From positions 1 through 64,000 of the forward strand of contig JBNGIS010020714.1 of the NCBI GenBank assembly GCA_049999725.1: DNA of 64,000 bases, in the 5' to 3' direction. Origin of the DNA: Haplomitrium mnioides. Lineage: Eukaryota; Marchantiophyta; Haplomitriopsida; Calobryales. Positions 20,417 through 29,306 of this stretch are shown one piece after another. The translations under genes and the position numbers were made by a program. The notes under the pieces were generated by a model. The model was not told where the DNA came from and ran no database searches. It saw only the letters and a list, made by a program, of their open reading frames with translations. Each line of letters begins with the position of its first letter. The first letter of the stretch is position 1.

Positions 20417-21886
20417 ATGTCGAAGGCTGCTCCTTGGTCACCTGGCTCTCGATTGGGAAAAGAAGTGCTGTTAGGAAGCTCATCCCTTAGCCGCCCCTTC
20501 CCCTGTAAACTCAAGAGTCATGAAGCAGAGGAAAGAAGGAAGAAGACCATTTCCTTGCCTCCAAAAGTGTTCAGAGTTGATCAGGATTTATGTTCTCTCA
20601 CTTCTGATCAGCTTAGGAAGAGATTACTCATTGGACGGTTTAGGAGCTTCTTCCCAGGCCTCAAGGAGATTTCTGAATGGTTTGGGAAAATTTGTTCTCA
20701 GAAAGGATGGAAAGCTACAGTGCTCAGGATGATTGGCAAAGGTTTTTTTCTTGTTTTGATAGAAGAAGAAAATGTCAGAACCGAGCTCCTTACTGGAGTA
20801 CCCTTCACTTTGAAGAGTATGAAATGTATTTTCCAACCATGGCGACCAAAGTTTGACCCACTGGTCGAACAAGCTCAGGTTCCTACTTGGATTACCTTGC
20901 CGTTCTTCCCTGAAGAGCTACGCAATCAGCTTCCAATGACTGCTAGCCTCTTTGGCAAACTCATTTATGTTCCTTCCGTACTTGATGTCAGATTCTGTGT
21001 CCAGCTTTACACATCCAAAGGAGTAAGTTAAGTTTTGGAGCTATTGTGCCCCGAGGGGATCTACTCCCAAGAGGTTCAGTACGATGGAATTCCTCTTTGA
21101 TGCTTCCTCTGCAGGAGCACTGATCACCTAGTTGGAAAATGTCCTAGAGGGTGGGCACGTGGATTTGCCAACAAAATGAGGGGTGAGGCCATCACACATG
21201 CCAATAGGGCACCTTCTTTGAATCTGGAGGCTTCTCCATCCGCATCAAAGGACTTCGAAGACCAAGGAAGGCACTCAGCAGAAGAGGAAGAATCCAGAGA
21301 TCAGGCAGAGGCGATCCCATTGGCAGAGAATCACTGTGGTGGTCAACACAAAATACAGACCAGTTCAGGGAGGAGGTCCTCAACCATCCATCATCCAAGA
21401 GTGCAGAGGGTGACAGGGGATTTCCAAGATGATTCTGTGGCTGCACAGGAGACTAGCTCAGATGCTTCAATGGCAGTTAATGAGGTGATTGTTGGTACAA
21501 GTGACAAGTTGGGGTCTGAAGAGACACCAAAGCTCCAAATTGTCCAAGCTGATGTGACCGAAGTCACCACAGAAGCCCAAGTAACAGTGGAGGCGGTTTC
21601 TGACCAGGAGGAGAGCAAGTGGCAAAAGGTCACAAAAAGGTATACACGGCGGGAGAAAATGAAAGGGGTAGTGGCAAATCAGGCTACATGCAGCAAGTCA
21701 GGGAAAGCTACTGTCCTGGCCACCAAGTGCCGAACAAGGTCCTCAAAACCTTTGTCTCCAGAACAGGATGTCCTGACAAAGAGAATCCCGGAGGAAGGTC
21801 CTATTTTCTTGGAAATGTCCTTAGAGGATGATTCACTGCATCACAGTGTAATTCCCTCTAGGCTTTCCATAGAACCAGAGACTTGA
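20417..21886 (+). pseudogene. C3 ORF1 with two nonsense codons
   Basis: It begins MSKAAPWSPGSRLGKEVL and runs through the DUF4283-like region and zinc knuckle CFLCRSTDHLVGKC to a C-terminal IEPET. In-frame stops lie at 21029-21031 (TAA) and near 21099 (TGA just before the zinc knuckle). A 9-bp in-frame deletion removes GMH before VRFCVQL. The phase is kept throughout. Confidence 0.88.
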
Positions 21887-21946
21887 TGATGTATCAGGCT
21901 ATTATTAGAGGGACTAGAGTGTCTGTGAAGTGTCCTTTAATTATAG

Positions 21947-22129
21947 ATGTTGATAATATTTTGGATTGATGGCCTAGGGCTAGTGATCTACCTTAGGAGG
22001 AATTGTGATAGATTTTACTGGCATGTGGCTGTCGCTGGACACCTTTGTGTCCCGACTTGGCTACCCTTGAGGGAGTCGTTTGCTTTTGTCCAGACCGTGA
22101 TGTCTTGCCGCTTCGGCGGTTGTATTTGA
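21947..22129 (+). CDS. 60-codon post-ORF1 frame in C3
   Basis: MLIIFWIDGLGLVIYLRR start and RFGGCI end, the same length as in C1. It lies 60 bp after the ORF1 stop here. Function is unknown; see the C1 entry for the ORF2-remnant reading. Confidence 0.4.
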   Translation: MLIIFWIDGLGLVIYLRRNCDRFYWHVAVAGHLCVPTWLPLRESFAFVQTVMSCRFGGCI

Positions 22130-22179
22130 TGTGTGGAAATTAAGTTTTTACTTCCTGTCCAAAAAAAAAAAAAAAAGAA

Positions 22180-22527
22180 GAAGCAAAGTACCAGATGGAC
22201 CCCAGGAGGATTTGATTGATGATTAACAGTCTTCCTGGCAGGCTGATATATCTGTTGCACCAAAACTTGAGCTTCGATCTGACTCTGTCCACCAAGATGT
22301 TCTTAATTCCTTGTAGACCGCTTTGGAGGCCAAACGGAATACCAAGGAATTTCAAGGTTGCATCCATTTCTGCCCATTTCCAGTTACAGCCAACATTCCA
22401 CCCTTGCAGTCTAGTTCACGTGCTGGTCCAAATGGCAGATGACTTTTCCCAGTTGATATTCTGTCCAGAAGCCTTGGAGAAGGTACGCAGTACCTTTACC
22501 GCCTTTAGCAAGTTCTGTTCTTCTCCT
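22180..22527 (-). pseudogene. LINE-B reverse transcriptase C-terminal fragment (B4)
   Basis: The minus-strand reading includes LRTFSKASGQNINWEKSSA, then FLGIPFGLQSGLQG, RSKLKFWCNRYISLPGRLLI and INQILLGSIWYFAS. This is the region just after the polymerase active site in plant L1 ORF2. One TGA at 22416-22418 interrupts it. It abuts the C3 poly(A) in opposite orientation and ends at the point where B2 homology begins. Confidence 0.8.
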
Positions 22528-22534
22528 GCCAAGG

Positions 22535-23507
22535 ATAGAAGACCTCGACCACTTTATCAGAGACTGTCCCCTGAGGCACATCCCCAGCTGGTCCAAGAGA
22601 GGAAAGGAGGAGAACCTGTGAGGCAAAGGGAATGCCAAGCAAGTCACAACTACTGAAGCCACCTTGGGATCTTGTCCAGCAAGGAGGGCTGAATGTCACT
22701 TTGGAGCTACCGAGGACCTGCCTGGGACCTTGACTACAGCAGGATCCTCAGGGGAGAAGTTACAGATGGAGCTGACCCATGGTTGTGCAAAAAGAGTTTC
22801 CAACATGCTAGCAACACCAGGGATTAAAGATAAAAGCCAGGTGAATGCTGCCAGCCAGATCTCACAACAGACGCAGACTTCGTACCTTGGAGAGGATGCC
22901 ATTTGCAATCGTCCCTCCCCTATGCTCCCTTCTGATGGACCCTCCAATGGACAGAAGGGAATCCTGGTTAAGTAAACTTCAAGTTCACTATCCAATGTTC
23001 CTCTGACTGCTTTAAACAGTGCAGAGAGGTCTGAGCCTCCTTTACCAGAATTGGGAGGAGCGTGGACAAAGGCAACACGCCATTACTCAAGGAGAGCCCC
23101 TTCCATGCCCCTCAAGACTCCCAAGGCCTCTCCCAGAAACAAGAAGCAGCCAGTGGAGAGACCATCGGTGAGATGGAACATCAGAAGTAGACCCTTTCAG
23201 TTGTCAGATCCTTCCGATTCAGCATTTTCCCAGCATTACGCCCCTTCCCCAGCATCTTCAGGCTGGCAAGTCTTCTTCCCCTGCTGCTCCTAAAACTGCC
23301 ACCCTTGGCACACCAGAAAAGGAACCTCAGAGTTTCCTGGTCTTGGGTCGTTCAGGCATCAATGTTCTAGAAGGCATCCTTGGTAAGGATGGTCTGATGG
23401 TTTGTCCTCTTTTCTGTTCTCCATGAAAATTCAATTCCTGAGCTACAAAGTTATAGGGATCGGTAAGGGCAAATGCCAAAGGGAGGCTACTACTGATCAG
23501 CTGAATG
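22535..23507 (+). pseudogene. LINE-B-type ORF1 C-terminal half and ORF2 start
   Basis: It starts inside a zinc knuckle (DLDHFIRDCP), the point at which B3 stops. A long low-complexity region follows, then WTKATRHYSRR (compare the family-C WEKVTKRYTRR motif). From the ATG at 23423, MKIQFLSYKVIGIGKGK resembles the start of L1 endonucleases. It contains several stops (for example near 22617 and 22972). It ends where LINE-A copy A3 begins. Confidence 0.65.
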
Positions 23508-24280
23508 GGCCAAAACTTCTTCACATAAAATCTGGATGGCTGTGATCCAGTCAGTTGGTAGGTGTAGCTCATGTAATCTGGACCAGAGTTTGCTGTGTGG
23601 GTACTGAGTCAAAAGCTTTCTGGAAATCTACCAAACAACAGTATAGACCTCCAGCGCACCTATGTTGTTCGATTATGGTGTGGATGGTGACCAGATGGTC
23701 AGTCATTGAGTGATGCTCCCAAAATCCTGCTTGTCCTTGAGCTCATAGCTGTTGTGTTTCGCTCCACTGTGTGATCTTGGAGTTGAGTGTGGCCCTGAAG
23801 AGCTTTGGGAATAGAGGGCTGATCATGGTGGTGCGGTAGTTAGAGTTTTGGCTTTTGTCCCCAGCTTTGTGGATTGGAATGATAGTATTGACCTCCCATT
23901 CTGCAGGGAATCCAGTTTGTATCACCTGATTGAATAGGTTGGTGATGGGCTGGGAGAGGGGTTTGGATCCTCTTTTGAGCATTTCGGCTTGGATTCAGGG
24001 GCTTTGTTGTGCAGCTTCTTGATCATAGGCAGTACCTCTGCCATGGTGAAGACATCTGTGGTGGGTTTTCTGTTGGTCCAGGGGGTAGTTTGACTGATGC
24101 AGAGTGGTAGAACTTGTCTCTATATTTCTTCCAGTCTTGGAGGTCATGTAGCTGGAGCTGGTCTTGCTGGCCCTTGAGAGATGAGAAGAATTTTTTTGGC
24201 TGGCATTTCTTGTACAAGATGAGTTGGGGAAGTCTTTGTGCTATTCAGGTGCGGGGTAGTTCTCTTCTGCGTTTCCGCCA
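23508..24280 (-). pseudogene. LINE-A fragment A3 (reverse transcriptase N-terminal half)
   Basis: It matches A1 from about 482 to 1270 on the same strand: EVNTIIPIHKAGDKSQNSNY, MLKRGSKPLSQPITNLFNQV, and PKKFFSSLKGQQDQLQLHDL. Frameshifts occur near 23600 and 24000. Both ends are truncated; the right end joins a (GA)n tract that is the tail of A2. Confidence 0.85.
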
Positions 24281-24305
24281 AGAGAGAGAGAGAGAGAGAG
24301 AGAGA
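24281..24305. repeat. (GA)n tract = tail of LINE-A copy A2
   Basis: About 12 GA units lie directly between A3 and the GAATTCGATTAAAG start of the inverted A2 3' UTR. Confidence 0.9.
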
Positions 24306-27300
24306 ATTCGATTAAAGTCCAGAGCCAGCCCTAGGGCCATAAGGACTGGGAGTACAATGCACACAATAGTGCAGAGGGGTGCAAAAAAAGTAGTAAGCTA
24401 AAAAAAAAATTTAACTTAAAACAGTTGAGCGGGGACAAACCTGCTTGTGAGTCACACACTCACTCTCTCGCCTCTAGTCTCTATGTCTAATCTGCCTATT
24501 TCTGAGTTCTAAGCAGCATGAGTTCCCAAAAGAAGAGTGCCAGCCAGCGTTGATCATGATATTTGAGAAATTGTTGTACTGTCCCATTCTGTTCTACAAA
24601 AAGTCCATGATACCTTCCCTGGATTTCATAGTATCTGGGGCAACAGAAGATGATGTGGTGTTCATTTTCCGTGACTTGTAGATTGCACTGGAGGCACAGC
24701 AACTTCTCAGGTCGGACTTTGTTGTCGATCTTGGACCATTTGGTCATTTCACATCTCAGTTGATGGGATCCAGTACGAAGTTGTGTGAGGGTCTGGACCA
24801 GCTTAAATGACATGTTGCTCATCAAGCATTGTTGGATTTGCCTAGAGGGAGTGTTGTTGACGAGCCCATTGTACTTGACAGTCCGGGATGCCACACTGTA
24901 GGATTGCCATATGACTGTGAAGTAATGTGTTGATAGATGGTCCATGAGCACTTTTCCTGATTGTTTGGGAAGATCATCTACATCCAGTCCCCATCTTTTC
25001 AGCCATTTCTGGCATTGATTGTACCAATTTGTGGGGTCTCCAGGAGCTGCCTGACGAGATGCCTCCATAGCCATTGCTGGGTATCTGGCCAGTGTAGTGT
25101 CTTGGATTGATTGCAGGTATGCGACAAGTTTCATCACTGCGTGCGCCTCAATGGGTATCATACCAAATTCAGCTGCCAGGATGTGTAGAGGTGTGGTGGT
25201 GTGTACATTGGCTAATCTAGTGAGGAACCTCTTGAGAGGTTTCTCACCGTGTTTCAGCCACATGGCCAGAGTTAGAGAGGGTCCCCATATTTCTGCTCCA
25301 TATGTTGCTGTTGGAACAACAAAGGTATGGAAGAGGTCGATTCTCATGGGTATATTGCATATATCTTTTGCCTTGCACCAGCTGTTCAGTTGGTATAAGC
25401 TGACGAGGCCTGCTGTAATCCTGCACTCAGCTCCAAAGCCCCATCCTCTCTGGGTATGTATTGGTATCCCCAAATAGGTGTACTGATTCATCACTTCAAA
25501 ATTGTCCTGCCTGAACTTGAAAGTATCCCTCTGTGCTGTGGTGAGCCATTTTCCAAAGACCAGGACCTTGGTTTTCTTCATACTGACAGTCATACCAGAT
25601 TGGCTACAGAATTGATCCAGTGCTTTTAGGTGTTGTTGGAGTCCAGCAATTGTTGTTGACATGAGGATGATGTCATCCGCATACAAGAGAATACCAATGG
25701 TCTGGGCTAGCAGGTTGGGGGCAGGGGCTCCCATATTGACCAGTACTGCCTCCAGTTTGTCGATGAACAGACCAAATAAGGTGGGGGAAAGTGGGCAGCC
25801 CTGCTTTACACCGATGTTGCAATGGATAGGCTCCGACATGCCCTGATGTATGCGAACACAGGCCAGAACTTCTTCATATAAGATCTGGATGGCCGTGATC
25901 CAGTCAGTTGGTAGTTGTAGCTCATGTAATCTGGACCAAAGTTTGTTGTGGAGTACTGAGTCAAAGGCTTTCTGGAAATCTACGAAGCAGCAGTATAGAC
26001 CTCCAGCACGTCTCTGTTGTTCAATGATGGTGCGGATGGTGACCAGGTGATCAGTCGTTGAGTGATTCTCCCAAAACCCTGCTTGTCCTTGAGCTCGTAG
26101 CTGTTGTGCTTTACTCCATTGTGTGATCTTGAAGTTGAGTGTGGCCCCAAAGAGCTTTGGGAATAGAGGGCTGAGCATGATGGTACGATAGTTCAAGTGT
26201 TGGCCTTTGTCCCCAGCTTTGTGGATTGGAATGATAGTGTTGAGCTTCCACTCTGCAGGGAATCCAGTTTGTATCACCTGGTTGAATAGGTTGGTGATGG
26301 GTTGGGCAAGGGGTTGGGATCCTCTTTTCAGCACTTGGGCTTGAAGCCCTAGGGAGTCAGGGGCTTTGTCTTGATCGTAGCCACGACCTCGTCAGTGGTG
26401 AAAACATCAGTTGTGGGTTTGCTGTTGGTCCAGGGGGGTGGGTTAGGTGTGACTGATGTAGAGTGGTAGTGTTTGTCACCATATTCCTTCCAGTCTTGGA
26501 GGTCGTGCAGCTGGAGCTGGTCTTGTTGGCCCTTGAGGGATGAGAAGAATTTCTTTGGCTGACGTTTCTTATCCAAGATGAGTTGGGGGAGTCGTTGTGC
26601 TATCCAAGTGCGGCGTAGTTCCCTTCTGCATTTCCACCAGACATGGAGCGCTTCACGGATCGCTGTAGCTGGTGCTCCCTGTTGGATCTGTTTTTGCCAC
26701 TGGGATCTGATTTCTCTTGCAGTGTTGTTGAACCAGGGGTTGGGTTTAAAGCTGGAGGGGGTTTTGGCTGTGAGGAGAGTGGAAGGGAACTTCAGTCGAG
26801 CTGCTGTGAGAATGATGTCTGTTAGTGAGGTTGAGTCTAGCACTGGGTTGGAGGACAGTTGTATGTGCAGTTCTTTGGTGTATGTTTTGGACTGTTTCTG
26901 TAATGGTATATGAGGCAGGTGGGACGATGAGTTCTGGGAGGGTTGGGGATTCCAGTAGTAGGCTTCAGAGCAAAGTGCAGTGGTGTGTGGTCTGAGTCAG
27001 GGGTTGGTTCCCCAATGTAGAATTTTTCAAGGAATTCAGATGTCCGATGAGAATTGGTAAGAAGGTAGTCCACCACTGATTTCCCGATGCCTGTGCTGCC
27101 TCCACAGGTGAGATTCCCTGAGTCTGGCCATTGTGTTGTCCCATTGCAGATGTGTAGGTCATGTGTGCTGCAAAAATCCAGTAGTTTATGGTGGTTTTTG
27201 AGGGTGAGATCATGTGATGTGTGGTGGAGGTCATCACGGTCTTCAAGTATGTCATGTTCATCTTCAGCATGATGATCTCCTGACTTGAATATTTGTGCCT

Positions 27301-28115
27301 GGAGATTGCCTGTTCTGCAGTTGAAGTCACCCACGATCAGTATGTTCCCGTTGGTTACTGTGTTGATAATCTCTCCCATCTTGTCAAATGGCGCTTCTGA
27401 GTCTTCATCTGCAGAGTAGGTGGTTCTGCCACCAGGGAAGTAACAAGTACCAACGTATAGATCTTGGTTCAGGCCAGCTGATTTATGTATTTTGAGCCAG
27501 ATATATCTGTTGAAGTTGTCTTTTTCTAGTACAGCTACATGTGGGCTAAGTCTTGTGGATATAAGGCAGGCCAATCCTCCATGTCCTCGTCCTGAGCAAC
27601 TGCTGAATAAGGATATAACGTCGTATCCCGGGATATTGGGAATCCGAGACTCCCTAGTTTCCCAGGTTTCCGCAAGTAGGATCAGATCTGAACCCAGACC
27701 AATATCGGAGAGGTGTATGCCCTTGTGCCAGGGGAAACCTCGGCAGTTCCAGAAGACTACCAAGATTGGTGTGGAGCTATATCCTGGCCCCACACCCCAT
27801 GGGATGGGTCTTCGGTCTCCAACAATGTGCAGTACACTATTGTGGATGTACGCTATCTTCCCTGCTCCCCATGCCACCTGTACTTTCTTTTTTTCCTCAG
27901 GAAGCTGTTTCATCTGTAATGGCGTTAGATCTTTGTGTATGGCCAATTTCATCTCCCAGAAGGTTCGCCTCTTTTTTAGGAGTTCAACTCGGTCTGTGCG
28001 TGACCTGAATTGCACTTTGATTGGTCTTGCTTTTTCCGAGTTGGCCCGTCCAAGACGGTAACATTGTACCTCCAGGTGCGTTAATCCACATTGAGCTAGG
28101 ATCCTTTGCTTGATC
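24306..28115 (-). mobile_element. LINE-A copy A2 (3.8 kb, 5'-truncated)
   Basis: It has a complete 3' end: UTR 24306-24495 with the conserved palindrome GCCCTAGGGC (24328-24337), then coding sequence up to the ORF1-like domain. It breaks at 28115, at the position equivalent to A1 about 2765. This is the best source for the C-terminal half of the LINE-A protein. Confidence 0.9.
24496..28115 (-). pseudogene. A2 polyprotein: ORF1-like end, endonuclease, reverse transcriptase, Cys/His tail
   Basis: The N-terminal part (26837-28115) reads RPIKVQFRSR, then without a stop FWNCRGFPWHKG, LILLAETWE and ILIVGDFNCR. Two 10-bp deletions, near 26905 and 26367 relative to A1, shift the frame. The last 612 codons (24496-26334) carry FVDFQKAFDSV, GVKQGCPLSPTLF, catalytic YADD (25672-25683) and the LGIPIHTQRGWGFG region. 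The tail motif CLQCN...EHHIIFCC (C-x2-C-x8-H-x4-C) resembles nucleic-acid-binding tails of other LINEs. It ends WELMLLRTQK. Confidence 0.9.
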
Positions 28116-28187
28116 AGAGAGAATAGAATAGAATAGAATTCGAGAGAGAGCGAGAGAGAGAGAGAGAGAGAGAGAGAATAGAATAGA
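28116..28187. repeat. Two tail-only LINE-A units: GAATA repeats and (GA)n
   Basis: The order is AGAGAGAATAGAATAGAATA, GAATTCG, a (GA)n tract with one C, then GAATAGAATAGAA. Each half has the layout of a LINE-A tail, but only a few bases of element follow. They join A2 to C4. Confidence 0.75.
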
Positions 28188-28643
28188 AGGCAAATTCTGG
28201 CAAAGGAACTTCTAGAGGAAGACCCCATTTTCTTGGAAAGATCTTCAGAGGATGATTCACTGCATCATAGTGTAATCCCCTCTCGGCTTTCTATAGAACC
28301 AGAGATTTGAAGATGCATCAGGCTATTAAGTAGAGGGACTAGAGTGTTTGAAGTGTCCTTTGATTATAGATGTTGATTATATTTTGGATTGATGGCCTAG
28401 GGCTAGTAATCTACCTTAGGAGGACTTGTGATAGATTCTATTGGTAGGTAGCTGTCGCTGGACACCTTTGTGTCCCGACTTGGCTACCCTTGAGGAAGTG
28501 GTTTGCTTTAGTCCAGACTTTGATNNNNNNNNNNTTGAGGAAGTGGTTTGCTTTAGTCCAGACTTTGATGTTTTGCCGCTTTGGCGGTTGTATTTGATGT
28601 GTGGAAATAAAGTTTTTACTTCCTGTCAAAAAAAAAAAAAAAA
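28188..28643 (+). pseudogene. Family-C 3' end fragment C4
   Basis: It starts in the last ORF1 codons (FLERSSEDDSLHHSVIPSR) and ends at a normal TGA (EI stop). It continues with the 60-codon region, split by an assembly gap, a hairpin (loop TTTG), AATAAA and A16 (28628-28643). Everything upstream is missing. Confidence 0.85.
28490..28569. other. Assembly gap (10 N) flanked by an identical 35-bp duplication
   Basis: Ns at 28525-28534 lie between identical copies 28490-28524 and 28535-28569. This is the same artefact type as at 11.96 kb; the true sequence probably has one copy. Confidence 0.95.
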
Positions 28644-29017
28644 GAGAGAGAGAATAGAACAGAATAGAATAGAATTTGATTAAAGTCCCGAGCCAGCCCT
28701 AGGGCCATAAGGACTGAGAGTCAATGCGCAAAAGAGTGCGGAGGGGTGCAAAAATAAAAAGTAGTAAGCTAAAACAAGTTAAACTGAGAACAGTTGAGCC
28801 GGGACAAACCCGCTTGTGAGTCATATGCTCACTCTCTCACCTCTAGTCTCTATGTCTAATCTGCCTATTTCTGAGATCTAAGCAGCATGAGTTCCCGAAA
28901 GAAGAGTGCCAGCCAGCGTTGATCATGATATTTGAGAAATTGTTGTACTGTCCCATTCTGTTCTACAAAAAGTCCATGAAACCTTCCTCGGATTTCATAG
29001 TATCTGGGGCAACAGAA

Positions 29018-29020
<3 letters not shown>
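28644..29020 (-). pseudogene. LINE-A 3' fragment A4 (C-terminal codons, 3' UTR, tail)
   Basis: The tail GAGAGAGAGAATAGAACAGA and GAATAGAATTTGATTAAAGT lead into the 3' UTR with GCCCTAGGGC at 28696-28705. The stop is at 28865-28867, preceded by FLKYHDQRWLALFF and CCPRYYEI readings. It is 5'-truncated at the next (GA)n tract. Confidence 0.88.

Positions 29021-29058
<38 letters not shown>
29021..29058. repeat. (GA)n tract between A4 and A5
   Basis: About 19 GA units followed by GAATAGAATAGAATAGAATT form the tail of A5. Confidence 0.9.
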
Positions 29059-29061
<3 letters not shown>

Positions 29062-29270
29062 GAATAGAATAGAATTTGATTAAAGTCCCGAGCCAGCCCT
29101 AGGGCCATAAGGACTGAGAGTACAATGCGCACAAGAGTGCGGAGGGGTGCAAAAATAAAAGTAGTAAGCTAAAACATGTTTAACTGAGAACAGTTGAGTG
29201 GGGACAAACCCGCTTGTGAGTCATATGCTCACTCTCTCGCCTCTACTCTCTATGTCTAATCTGCCTATTT

Positions 29271-29273
<3 letters not shown>
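29059..29273 (-). mobile_element. LINE-A 3' UTR-only fragment A5
   Basis: It matches the 3' UTRs of A2 and A4, with the palindrome at 29096-29105. It is truncated at its 5' end within a few bases of the stop codon position, then joined to another (GA)n tract (29274-29302). Confidence 0.88.

Positions 29274-29302
<29 letters not shown>
29274..29302. repeat. (GA)n tract between A5 and B5
   Basis: About 14 GA units join an inverted LINE-A 3' UTR to forward-oriented LINE-B coding sequence. Confidence 0.9.

Positions 29303-29306
<4 letters not shown>

Larger units (their letters stand above)
19710..22176 (+). mobile_element. Family-C retroelement C3, 5'-truncated, head-to-tail with C2
   Basis: It starts at the C2 poly(A) inside the leader (GAGGGAAAGGAGAGGAGGTC, matching C1 at about 14381). 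It has ORF1, the 60-codon remnant (21947-22129), a hairpin (22108-22119) and A16 (22161-22176). The polyadenylation signal is altered to AATTAA. Confidence 0.85.

Noticed and set aside
27492-28061. Plus-strand ORF of 189 codons
   Set aside because: Antisense of the A2 endonuclease and ORF1-like region; the similar ORF in A1 is likewise a shadow.
28984-29302. Possible CRISPR-like or regular repeat array (alternating GA tracts and units)
   Set aside because: The units are successive LINE-A 3' ends with microsatellite tails; this is eukaryotic DNA, with no direct-repeat/spacer pattern.
29198-29302. N-terminal extension of the B5 frame through RERERERERE
   Set aside because: This stretch is translated (GA)n plus an antisense LINE-A 3' UTR; it is not part of the LINE-B protein.
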